Shown piece after piece: positions 37,239-45,414 of a stretch of DNA of 64,000 nt. The notes under the pieces are model-generated. The model did not search any database, was not told the origin of the DNA, and worked only from the letters and a program-made list of their open reading frames with translations. Position 1 is the first letter of the stretch. Each line of letters starts with the position of its first letter. The DNA lies in contig NZ_CP038271.1 in the NCBI RefSeq assembly GCF_004571195.1, positions 982,001 to 1,046,000 of the forward strand, given 5' to 3'. The stretch is from Legionella geestiana. Its GTDB lineage: Bacteria; Pseudomonadota; Gammaproteobacteria; Legionellales; Legionellaceae. Both the position numbers and the translations under genes were made by a program.

Positions 37239-38699
37239 TTACAGCTTCATCTGCAACTCATCAGGTTCCTGGTCGTAAAGCGTCACCGTTCCTTCCTGCG
37301 TCATGGTTTTTAACATGGCTTTCCAGGTTTTTCCTGCGGGTAAATTCAGAGCAACATAATGATTATTGCCTTCATAACCGACGAAAACTGGCGGATTAGT
37401 ATCGGACAGGTATTTGTCGCCCTGGAGGATGACCTGCTTTGTGTTGGCATGAACGATAGCGCAACAGATTTTTTGTGTTTCACAGAATGCCTGGATGTGA
37501 ATGTCATCCACGTAACAGCGATCCATAGAGATTAGAGCGCAGAATTCTTCATATCCTTTGTAAGAGTAAACGTCATCCCCTATGTCCATTGTTCCTTCTT
37601 CAGGATATTCTCCACAGAAAGCGGGTGAATAGATGCCGTCGTTATTAATTAGCTCCAGCGCAATTTCATTGCGCAGGTTTTCTACGGTCCATGCCTTGGC
37701 AGGAGATTGGGCTATGACCGCGTCAAAAAAACAGTTTCCAGCGGTAAAAGGCACTTTTCTGTCCTGCAAACCGAAAGCATATTTAAAAAGCGTAGCCTGG
37801 TCGGGTTTTCTGGAAAAAAATCCATGGGTTTGAGCTGTAGTGGCTTCCGCAGGATTTTTAGATGTTTTTTGGTAATCTTCCGTGGCTTTTTTATAATAGG
37901 CAACGATCTGGTTATAATCATCGCTCAGTGTTTTATAAAGTTTGACAGCAAAGGCTTTTACAGCTGGGTTATTCGACTTTTGCATGCTGGACACGAAGCC
38001 GAGGGTATTATGCAGTTTCAGAATTTTTTCATGTTGTTTTGTCAGGTTCTCATATAGACAGAACACACTGTTTTCATCATGTTCACCGAGCAATTCCAGG
38101 GTTTTCTCGTAGAGCAGAAGATAATCGACCTTGAGTCTGGTAAATTTGTTTTTGAAGCTGATGAGCTGCAATTTGAGCAGCTTGTTCTCTTCGCTTAACA
38201 GGGTCACCTCATTTTGTGCCTGGGTAAGCCTGCCATCCATTTCCTGCATTTTTGCGATTGCTTTGTCGCACGCGAGGATGAAGGCATCATGCCCATAACA
38301 TCGTGCAACTCTGCGAAAATAACCGTCCCCGGTTTGGGCTCCCTGCATAATAAGGTACACGGCGACATCCGATGCACCATATTCTGCCGCATAGTCCAGC
38401 ATCGTCCAGTTTTTTCTGCTGCGAATATGGCTGTCGCTTTCATTCGACGTCGTCACCATCTTGTATCCACCGGCAATCGTCGTGAAAATAGCCAGCGGAG
38501 GCATAAGGATCACGCCTACTATCGAGGCGCCCCCCCAGCCCAGCGTTTTTCCAATACCAGCAGATACATGGTAAAACGTTTGAGAATCATCAAAGGGATT
38601 GGGTGCATTGAGAATATCTGGGTGCTTTAGTAACTTCCTGCAAACGTAAGCAAGATTGTTGTTTGCAGCTTCCCAATAATATTTTAATTTTACAGCCAT
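37239..38699 (-). CDS. OTU-like cysteine protease, candidate deubiquitinase effector
   Basis: A 486-residue protein. Order of parts: a hydrophobic segment at about 50-77; an ankyrin-like unit WTMLDYAAEYGASDVAVYLIMQGA at 98-121; a coiled coil at about 145-185; and a C-terminal OTU-like domain. The latter has AGNCFFDAV with the putative nucleophile Cys323 and VGYEGNNHYVALNL with the putative His447, the spacing and sequence expected of OTU deubiquitinases. OTU enzymes cleave host ubiquitin and are known Legionella type IV effectors (the Lot family). The gene directly precedes the giant gene that carries a dead OTU-like domain. The assignment rests on motifs; linkage specificity cannot be told. 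Confidence 0.72.
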   Translation of the reverse strand: MAVKLKYYWEAANNNLAYVCRKLLKHPDILNAPNPFDDSQTFYHVSAGIGKTLGWGGASIVGVILMPPLAIFTTIAGGYKMVTTSNESDSHIRSRKNWTMLDYAAEYGASDVAVYLIMQGAQTGDGYFRRVARCYGHDAFILACDKAIAKMQEMDGRLTQAQNEVTLLSEENKLLKLQLISFKNKFTRLKVDYLLLYEKTLELLGEHDENSVFCLYENLTKQHEKILKLHNTLGFVSSMQKSNNPAVKAFAVKLYKTLSDDYNQIVAYYKKATEDYQKTSKNPAEATTAQTHGFFSRKPDQATLFKYAFGLQDRKVPFTAGNCFFDAVIAQSPAKAWTVENLRNEIALELINNDGIYSPAFCGEYPEEGTMDIGDDVYSYKGYEEFCALISMDRCYVDDIHIQAFCETQKICCAIVHANTKQVILQGDKYLSDTNPPVFVGYEGNNHYVALNLPAGKTWKAMLKTMTQEGTVTLYDQEPDELQMKL

Positions 38700-39110
38700 G
38701 TGATGAGTGCTCCGGTTTGAACTAGAAAAAGTGGTTTAAAAAAATCGCGATTGTATATTTAATACCCATGCCGGTCAATATAATGTTTGCAGTGTGGCTG
38801 CAAATTAGAAATGTACCCGTTGGACAAAATAGAAGTTATTGTAAATTCTGGTGTATGAACAAAATATCATCAGGATATGCCGTTACTTATTATTTGACGA
38901 ACGCTTACAAAGCGCCTGGCAATATTTCCAAAGCTTATGAGCACATGAGCAAAGCCGTGCGCCTATCGCCGGCTTCATTTGCTGTAGCCCGTGATAAGTT
39001 GAAAACACTGCTTGATAAGACCAATTGCAGGGCAAAAGCATGAGCGCTCACAAAATATCATTTAGTAACTTTTGCGCACAATCAGGTTGCTGATAAGCGT
39101 AAAACCCCAG
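38700..39110. other. AT-rich spacer upstream of the OTU gene
   Basis: About 410 bases holding the OTU gene promoter region (minus strand, TATACA-type box near 38755). A 91-codon plus-strand frame (38768-39043) contains ISKAYEHMSKAVRLSPAS, faintly like a tetratricopeptide unit. It has no ribosome site, and I regard it as doubtful, possibly a gene remnant. Confidence 0.35.
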
Positions 39111-39246
39111 CTATCCCAGTATCGGTATAGCGAGGCTACGCTCAAAGATGGTTTTAATAGAGTGGAGAATATTCCAACCCTGTTTCCTTACGGTGCTGAT
39201 AAACCCACGAATACGAGCGAATGTTTCAGCGCCTGTTAACGTTTTA
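39111..39246 (-). pseudogene. Transposase C-terminal remnant
   Basis: A minus-strand frame ends with TLTGAETFARIRGFISTVRK and QGWNILHSIKTIFERS, closely resembling the C-terminal end of transposases of the IS66-like type (FARIRSYIST.RKQG). Only about 44 codons remain; the 5' part is lost and the neighbouring gene runs into it. It marks past IS activity at the edge of the island. Confidence 0.5.
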
Positions 39247-39624
39247 AAGCCGCAGCCATCTTGCAGCCGCCTCCGCGGTATCCTCTGGTCTGGTATTGAA
39301 AGCAATTGCGGCCGCAGGGGCTGCTTGATGTACGAGGTTGATGATTTTTTCAAATAACAAGAGGCCCTTTGGCGGCAGTCGAATACCTGCACCAATCACC
39401 ACGCAATCATACTGCGCCGATGTCAATTGCTTCTCCAACAGGGATAATCCGCTGTCATCAGGTGTTATCATACAGTCTTCAGCCTGCCATCCAGAAGCGG
39501 TCAATCCGGCAATGCCGGCAGCAATCCCGCGATGGACTTTCTCAGCGGTTAATCCCATTGGCAGAGACGGGTCAGAAAAATCGACTGTTTCCGGTTTTTG
39601 GCCGACAAATAATACACGCTTCAA
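39244..39624 (-). CDS. Conserved hypothetical protein
   Basis: A 126-residue protein starting MKRVLFVGQKPETVDFSDP. It has alternating strands and helices of a small Rossmann-like or flavodoxin-like fold (RVLFVG, YDCVVIGAGIR, APAAAIAFNT) but no cofactor motif. The TTG at 39624 is preferred because AAAGGAG stands 8 bases upstream; the GTG at 39633 directly abuts that site. Similar small proteins exist in unrelated bacteria. Function unknown. It stands alone, pointing toward the transposase remnant. Confidence 0.65.
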   Translation of the reverse strand: MKRVLFVGQKPETVDFSDPSLPMGLTAEKVHRGIAAGIAGLTASGWQAEDCMITPDDSGLSLLEKQLTSAQYDCVVIGAGIRLPPKGLLLFEKIINLVHQAAPAAAIAFNTRPEDTAEAAARWLRL

Positions 39625-39810
39625 TGAAGTCACTCCTTTGAGATGCTATCGTCACTATATTGTTCACGCATTTTGCAATTATGGCACATTTTAGCGAGGT
39701 GCCGCGAGATGGCGCCCTTTCTCAGTCCTGATAAAAATAGCGTTTGAGTTTATGGTCAATCCGTTGCAAAATCTAAAATGGGCTCTTAATAAACTGATAC
39801 ATGGAAAAGT

Positions 39811-41229
39811 ATGGTTCAGACAGCCGCGCATGTTCATCACTTTTTTACCGCATTCGTTCGTATACTTCTGAGTTTGCTGTTCACACTATGCGCAACAGAG
39901 GGACTGGCAGAGACAATGCGCGTAACCACGCCCTCTAAAGCCATTATGAATACCAGCCTGACAGCCCCTTATCGGGAAGAAAATCAGGCGCTTAACATTG
40001 TTAACACTGTCATTGAGACCCCTTTTTTACAACCTAAAACGCAGTTTAACAACACGATTACGTTTATCTCTGCACATTTTCGTGAAAAGGTTGGCTTTAA
40101 TCTTGCCGTCTTCATGAAAGAATTCACCATTAACAATGTCACTTTTGATAAAATCTTTAATGCAGGATGGGCAATTTTTAACGGAAAAATCAGCATATTT
40201 GATGCGCGATTCAAGGATAGCGTCAGTTTTTTCTACTGCATTTTTGCGCAACCTGAAAAATTCTTCCATATTGCCGCTGAAAAAGAAGCGACCTTTCAGC
40301 GTTCGATATTTAACGCCGCCTTCGAGCTTTCGCATTCCACCTTTCTTGGAGATACCTCGTTTTACGGTGTCCATTTCGAGCACAGAGCACTCTTTCGTCT
40401 GGATGAGTTTGCTAAAGGCGTTGATTTTTCCTATGCCCGATTTGACAATGGCGTTGCATTTTTAGACAGCATCTTCAGCGGCGTCACTAATTTTTCCAAC
40501 GCCGTGTTTCATGGCAAGGTTTCTTTCAACCGCAGCCTTATATCGGGAGTGGTTGATTTTTCAGACGTAACGATTGCCGATGGTGAGATTGATTTAACGC
40601 AGCTTGAAAAGAAAAATGACCAGCAGCTCATTAAAATTAATCTGGCGGGCGCTGCAATTGATAAAATCAACTTTTATTACACGGATTTTGAGCTGTATTT
40701 TCCAGACAATATCCCAGCGACTGAACGCCTGCTCGTCTATAAGTCCCTGCTGAATAATTTTCAACGCCGAGGTTATACGTCAAGCTATGAACGGTTGTAC
40801 CCTGAATATGTAGCATACAGCTATCAGGCAAAGGGGCAGAATTTTTTTAACATCGTTCAGAAATACTGGTGGAATTATGGGGTCAATAAAGAAAGGGTCT
40901 TTCACTGGGTGGCTTTTTTTCTGGTGCTTTTTACCCTTATCAATGCTCTGTTCTTTTCGTCTCTCCTTAAAAAATACTGCTCAGTTCCTTTTCTGGATAA
41001 GGCCGTCAGAGACTACAGCGTCATTTCAAATCCTGTAACACGCTACATTTATTACTTACCAGGCGCATTTGTGTTTACCGTAATTTTGTTTTTTGGCGGC
41101 TTCCTGCGCATGGGCATTTCCATCAAGGATTTTACCAGTAACAACATGCTGGTTAATTTGTATTTGATGCTGATTATCTCCATAGGCACTATTTGCATAC
41201 TGTTTATCTTCAAATACCTTATGAATTAA
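39811..41229 (+). CDS. Pentapeptide-repeat membrane protein
   Basis: A 472-residue protein. An N-terminal signal sequence (ILLSLLFTLCATEGLAE, ends near residue 34) is followed by a region of about 180 residues with degenerate pentapeptide repeats, A(D/N)LxF-like with frequent F at every fifth position: FDKIFNAGWAIFNG, FSYARFDNGVAFLDSIFSG. These should fold as a right-handed beta helix. Three membrane helices follow at about 365-390, 410-432 and 446-470. The repeat domain is probably on the periplasmic side, anchored in the membrane. The role is unknown; such proteins may act as protein-binding surfaces. Two further orphan genes follow in the same direction. Confidence 0.75.
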   Translation: MVQTAAHVHHFFTAFVRILLSLLFTLCATEGLAETMRVTTPSKAIMNTSLTAPYREENQALNIVNTVIETPFLQPKTQFNNTITFISAHFREKVGFNLAVFMKEFTINNVTFDKIFNAGWAIFNGKISIFDARFKDSVSFFYCIFAQPEKFFHIAAEKEATFQRSIFNAAFELSHSTFLGDTSFYGVHFEHRALFRLDEFAKGVDFSYARFDNGVAFLDSIFSGVTNFSNAVFHGKVSFNRSLISGVVDFSDVTIADGEIDLTQLEKKNDQQLIKINLAGAAIDKINFYYTDFELYFPDNIPATERLLVYKSLLNNFQRRGYTSSYERLYPEYVAYSYQAKGQNFFNIVQKYWWNYGVNKERVFHWVAFFLVLFTLINALFFSSLLKKYCSVPFLDKAVRDYSVISNPVTRYIYYLPGAFVFTVILFFGGFLRMGISIKDFTSNNMLVNLYLMLIISIGTICILFIFKYLMN

Positions 41230-41368
41230 CAGCAATTAAGTGCATTTTAAATGTTTTGGGGGAAAGTGAGATTGGGGTGCCGGCTTTGCGACAAATTCGT
41301 GCACAACGCCTTAAATCTTGCTTTTCGGTGAAAAGTGGTGAATGGTTACATCAATTAGAGCGATAATT

Positions 41369-42136
41369 ATGACACAGACATGGGTAGCCAAAACACGGTA
41401 TAAGAAATTTTTAGTAAAAACCATTTATCTCTGGATTGCACTTTTTTTAGCGTCCATTCTCATGCTTATTGCCCTTTTTATTGCATACAATTCGCTTCAA
41501 AAAGAAAGAGACTCCTTCCAAAGAGAAGCAACTCTTTTTAAGCTGGTTTCTGATTTTCAGACGCAATTTAACCTTTCAACCGTGCACATACGCAGTTTTT
41601 TAATCACGGGGCAGCCGCTTTTTTTCGCAGATTATCTGCGGGCGGTAAATGCTTTAAAATCACTGAACAATGCCTTTGCACTCTTCGAAGACTTACACGC
41701 AAAATCCGAAGAAATGGCGCTTTTAAACCGCGCAAAACGCAAAGCCGAAAACATACGTGTTATCGAAACACATGCATTGAAACTGCTGGCAACGGCGTAT
41801 ACGGTGAATGCACGTTTATTAACAGACGAAGTTAATTCCTACAGCCTGAGTGCAGAGGATATGGCGCGCACGCCCGAAGACAAGCTGCGCATCGCACAGG
41901 ATTTAGTGTTTGGCGCCGATTATCTGCGCGCAAACGCTGGCGTTATCTCGCTGCTTAACGCATTCCAAAGCACTCTGTACAACCGAATAAACACCCAGAC
42001 GATTATCGAGACAAACATCACAGACAGGGCGCTCTTGCTGTTAACGTGCCTGCTAATTGCGCAAATTTTTGTTATCGCTTCCATCATCTGGTTACGTGCC
42101 ATATCCATGCGAAAATACATCAACCGTTTAGAATAG
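41369..42136 (+). CDS. Membrane protein with CHASE3/4HB-like sensor domain and no output domain
   Basis: A 255-residue protein with a TM helix near residues 20-42, a 170-residue helical extracytoplasmic region and a second TM helix near 229-250, stopping 10 residues later. The outer part FQTQFNLSTVHIRSFLITGQ resembles the four-helix sensor bundles of chemoreceptors and kinases (CHASE3/4HB). No HAMP, kinase or methyl-accepting domain follows, so it lacks an output module. The ATG at 41369 is preferred, though one at 41342 is in frame. Its stop is 3 bases before the next gene. Confidence 0.6.
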   Translation: MTQTWVAKTRYKKFLVKTIYLWIALFLASILMLIALFIAYNSLQKERDSFQREATLFKLVSDFQTQFNLSTVHIRSFLITGQPLFFADYLRAVNALKSLNNAFALFEDLHAKSEEMALLNRAKRKAENIRVIETHALKLLATAYTVNARLLTDEVNSYSLSAEDMARTPEDKLRIAQDLVFGADYLRANAGVISLLNAFQSTLYNRINTQTIIETNITDRALLLLTCLLIAQIFVIASIIWLRAISMRKYINRLE

Positions 42137-42139
42137 GGC

Positions 42140-43729
42140 ATGTGTGAGGGTAAAACAGAAGACACTCGCATCATGGAGGGGGTTGCCGTGGTACAGTCTC
42201 ACCGGGAAATGGCACACGTGCTTGGCCTTCGTGACCATCCATCCTTTTTTGCTCCCTCGAACGAAGGCTATCTGACGCGGCTGGCCTGCAGAAGCAGCAG
42301 ACGCCGCTTTGCTCGGCTAACCGATGGAGGGACACTTCGTATTCGCGCGGTTGACGATGTATCGAGCCATGCCATTGTTGAAGCTCTGCAAGCATTAACG
42401 CATGGCGACTACGCATCTTACATAGCCGACTGGTGCCACTTGAGCCCCTTCTCCCGCGAAAACTTTGGCACTGGACACTGCATCACGTTTCATATGGTAC
42501 GTGATAATCATCAGGTGCATTTTGTGTATGTTAACCGTGGTGAACCTGCCGACAGCCTCGCCTGTTTTGAAGAACAGCGCCGCGTGCGCGTGTATACGGT
42601 AGACATTAAAAAAGCAGACGCTTTTGCAAAAATCATGGCTCGCGCCTTCCAGTCAGGCTTTAAGGCGATTGGGCGTTTTTTAGTTAACAATCACCATGAG
42701 ATAAACGAAGAGGCAACTTTTTCACTGGCCAAGTCGCCGCAAAAAGTGGGCAACTGCAGCTTTGCCAATACCAACATCAGCTGGCACATTGCACTGGCAT
42801 CAACGCTCATGAAAAATAATCCTCAAAAGCACTTTGTCGAAGCGATGCTCGAGAGCCGTCCCCAATACCATGCCTTGAGGATGCTCGATCGCGTGCATGC
42901 CATTGCCTGGATGCTCGAGCATCCGGCGCACTTCGCCTCGTCTCGTTTTTTTAGGTACAACTATTTTCAGGCCCTGCAGCACATTGGCCATAAAAAACCG
43001 GTGTCTGCAGACGCGCATATCCACGCGCTCATTGACCATACCGAGCGGCGCGGGCTTTTGCAGGCGCTGACACGCCCTTTACTGCACGCTGATGTGTTTA
43101 AACGCCTGCAGTCCTCTATGCGCATGACTTCCAAGGCCAGTCACCAATCGCTTAAAGAAACGTTTTTGACCGTACTCAGCACGATTGACGCTCTTTTAGC
43201 ATCCGCCCTGCCAAAGCTTTCTCTGATAGAGCAAACGTGGCTTGCAAGCCATGATCCGCGCCTTTTACATTATATGGATGCGGCCGTCCAACAGCACCTG
43301 ACTCAAATAGATGTGCGCTTCAGGTTCTACACCATTGCCCTTATACCCGTTTTCCCGCTCGCAGCCACGCCGAGTTACCGGATGGAAGCCACACCTGCAA
43401 CGAGAATTCGAGATTATCTCTGGGCGCTCAGAACGCTCGCTGTTGCTGAAAGGCATCAGGAGTTCCATGATACCCTCACGCGTCTTTGTTTCTTTTGCGC
43501 CGACAGACATACTGGACTCTTTGGCAGGCGTTATATCCTTAATCGCCGAAACGTTACACTGCTCCTCCATGCCCTTTTCGACCCTGCCGAAGACTATCAG
43601 CCTGTTATCGCACAGCTTCAGTTCACCCATCCAAAGGAGTTAGTGGCGTATATTCACGCAACCCTGGCACGTGAAAATCCCGAAAGGCGTCGCTCAGCAT
43701 ACAATCGTGCATGCGTTGCGGCATTTTGA
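42140..43729 (+). CDS. Orphan protein, candidate permuted papain-like protease
   Basis: A 529-residue protein with no membrane segment or signal peptide. The N-terminal 220 residues contain FGTGHCITFHMV (His113), then HFVYVNRGEP (Asn132), then SPQKVGNCSFAN (Gln201, Cys206). QxxGxC is the oxyanion-hole and nucleophile signature of papain-like enzymes such as calpain. Here the His and Asn come before it, as in a circularly permuted papain fold. The remaining 300 residues are helical with no recognised domain. The start may be ATG 42140 or 42173. The gene immediately follows the sensor-like gene. The protease reading is an inference from motif order, not a family match. Confidence 0.6.
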   Translation: MCEGKTEDTRIMEGVAVVQSHREMAHVLGLRDHPSFFAPSNEGYLTRLACRSSRRRFARLTDGGTLRIRAVDDVSSHAIVEALQALTHGDYASYIADWCHLSPFSRENFGTGHCITFHMVRDNHQVHFVYVNRGEPADSLACFEEQRRVRVYTVDIKKADAFAKIMARAFQSGFKAIGRFLVNNHHEINEEATFSLAKSPQKVGNCSFANTNISWHIALASTLMKNNPQKHFVEAMLESRPQYHALRMLDRVHAIAWMLEHPAHFASSRFFRYNYFQALQHIGHKKPVSADAHIHALIDHTERRGLLQALTRPLLHADVFKRLQSSMRMTSKASHQSLKETFLTVLSTIDALLASALPKLSLIEQTWLASHDPRLLHYMDAAVQQHLTQIDVRFRFYTIALIPVFPLAATPSYRMEATPATRIRDYLWALRTLAVAERHQEFHDTLTRLCFFCADRHTGLFGRRYILNRRNVTLLLHALFDPAEDYQPVIAQLQFTHPKELVAYIHATLARENPERRRSAYNRACVAAF

Positions 43730-43789
43730 GCGCGTATTGATCATAATTCTGTCAAATGATACAATTCCTTGATTTTTTGGGGGACAGGT

Positions 43790-44527
43790 ATGCCTGATTT
43801 ACAAAATAATCGACCCGCCGCGCGGAAGTTTCCGGCTCAAATTATTCATGAAACCCTGGCCTTAAAAACGAGGCTCTCAACACTCACCGAATCCACAGAA
43901 CGCTTTTACGGCGAGCTGACGCGTAAGCTGGTCGCCCTGGCTGCAGCATTTGATAATAATTGCGGATATCCTACTTTTCTACATCCGCTTGCAATGGAGT
44001 TTGTGGCGCTGAATCAACGGTTACAGATGCTCTCAGACATCACGGATGAAAAAATGCAGTTGCTACAGGATACACGCTCGAGACGTACCTTTATCCGCAC
44101 GGGTCACATGAAGCGATGGATTGAATCCGAGGTTCCTGAGCACGCCATCCAGATGCTGCTGCGACAGCTCGGATTGCAGTTCAAATTCATGTCAAATACG
44201 CTGCAAAATGTTTTAGACAACCTGCGTTACTCACCAGGCCATGATGGAGTAGGCGGCACCTATCAGGCTTTTACGCTCACTCGCCCCATCGCCCTCCCGC
44301 TGCTTACCCCGCTGATTGATGCTCAGGCGGTAACTGAATCGGTACCAGAAATGGCGACAAGCGATTTACCCGAATCCATAAAACGCCATCAAGCGCGCTT
44401 TCTGGAAAATTTTTCCTTCTTCAAAAGAGAAGCAGAAAGCCTTGCGGCAGTAGACAAAGACCTTTCACGAAAACTGCTTGCTGATATACGCCGTGAACGC
44501 GCGGAGCCACAGAGCCACAGCATTTAA
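43790..44527 (+). CDS. Orphan helical protein
   Basis: A 245-residue soluble protein of unknown family, starting MPDLQNNRPAARKFPAQIIH. The ATG at 43790 follows GGGGGACAGG closely. The sequence is almost wholly helical with heptad-like leucines (ALKTRLSTLTESTERFYGEL, RLQMLSDITDEKMQLLQD). There is no membrane segment or catalytic motif. It follows the putative protease gene by 60 bases and precedes a tandem-repeat array. Confidence 0.6.
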   Translation: MPDLQNNRPAARKFPAQIIHETLALKTRLSTLTESTERFYGELTRKLVALAAAFDNNCGYPTFLHPLAMEFVALNQRLQMLSDITDEKMQLLQDTRSRRTFIRTGHMKRWIESEVPEHAIQMLLRQLGLQFKFMSNTLQNVLDNLRYSPGHDGVGGTYQAFTLTRPIALPLLTPLIDAQAVTESVPEMATSDLPESIKRHQARFLENFSFFKREAESLAAVDKDLSRKLLADIRRERAEPQSHSI

Positions 44528-44572
44528 GTCGGTTGTGGTTTTCTAGTAAATTATTGTTTTTAAAAGACTTTA

Positions 44573-45058
44573 ATAGGCTGGATTGAGTGCCGCGAAGCCC
44601 GGCATCGGTTATCGTCATTGGCCGGACGTTTTATCAAACATCCTGTCCCGCGCTTATCAGCGCAGGCTACATCATTTTACTTTTAAAACAATAACTTACG
44701 GGTAGGCTGGGTTGAGCGTAGCGAAGCCTGGCATGCGATATCACCGTTGGCCGGATGTTTTATCAAGCATCCTGTCCCGCGCTTATCAGCGCAGGCTACG
44801 GGATTTTATTGATAAAACAACTACTTACAGGTAGGCTGGGTTGAGCGTAGCGAAGCCTGGCATGCGATATCACCGTTGACCGGACGTTTTATCAAACATC
44901 CTGTCCCGCGCTTATCAGCGCAGGCTGAGGCATTTTACTTTTAAAACAATAAATTACGGGTAGGCTGGGTTGAGCGCAGCGAAGCCTGGCATTGGGTGTG
45001 ACTGTTGGCTGGATGTTTGTTCAGGCATCTGTCCCGCGCTTATCAGCGCAGGCTATAT
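44573..45058. repeat. Four tandem copies of a 129-base repeat
   Basis: Copies start at 44573, 44702, 44831 and 44960, exactly 129 bases apart; the last is truncated at about 45058. Each unit begins TAGGCTGGGTTGAGCG with AGCGAAGCCTGGCAT and contains CCTGTCCCGCGCTTATCAGC followed by GCAGGCT, so both halves can fold into hairpins. It resembles dispersed intergenic repeats of gammaproteobacteria, here amplified in tandem. No gene lies in this 570-base gap. Confidence 0.9.
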
Positions 45059-45099
45059 ATGGACCCATTTGTTTTATCAAGACAGTATCATAAGGAGGC

Positions 45100-45408
45100 T
45101 CACGGCTTTACCAATTCCAGAATGCGCCGGCTTGCCGAGAAACGCCCGCCAAAGCGGCGAAGACCGTCTTCCCGCATGGCGGCGGCATTTTCCTTGAAAT
45201 AATGCTCAAGGCTGTCACGGTTTTGCAGACGATAGTGAACCGTAAAGGCATGCTGAGGCGCGTTAAGAGCGACCTCCTCTTTAAAGACTTCCGCCGACTG
45301 AAACCCCGGAAATTGCAGCATGAGCCGCACGTGCTCCTGCAACCACGCCACATATTCCTCAAGAATGTCGGCATCTACCGAAAGATTGACCTCATAAATA
45401 ATCGTCAT
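45100..45408 (-). CDS. DUF4286 family protein
   Basis: A 102-residue protein starting MTIIYEVNLSVDADI and containing VAWLQEHVRLMLQFPGF and TVHYRLQNRDSLEHYF. It matches the ferredoxin-like, ABM-type fold of DUF4286 proteins. No catalytic residue is known for the family. It begins 6 bases after the thaumatin-domain gene ends, in the same orientation, but its function is probably independent. Confidence 0.8.
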   Translation of the reverse strand: MTIIYEVNLSVDADILEEYVAWLQEHVRLMLQFPGFQSAEVFKEEVALNAPQHAFTVHYRLQNRDSLEHYFKENAAAMREDGLRRFGGRFSASRRILELVKP

Positions 45409-45414
45409 ATCCGT

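Noticed and set aside
38768-39043. 91-codon plus-strand frame with a TPR-like segment
   Set aside because: No ribosome site, odd N-terminus and no neighbour context; at most a gene remnant, so it is described only in the spacer entry.
28968-39246. tRNA-Pro(CGG) as an integration site with a matching far end
   Set aside because: No copy of the tRNA 3' sequence was seen further along and no integrase lies in the block, so attachment sites are not claimed.
44573-45058. CRISPR array
   Set aside because: The repeat unit is 129 bases, contiguous and without spacers; there are no cas genes in the window.
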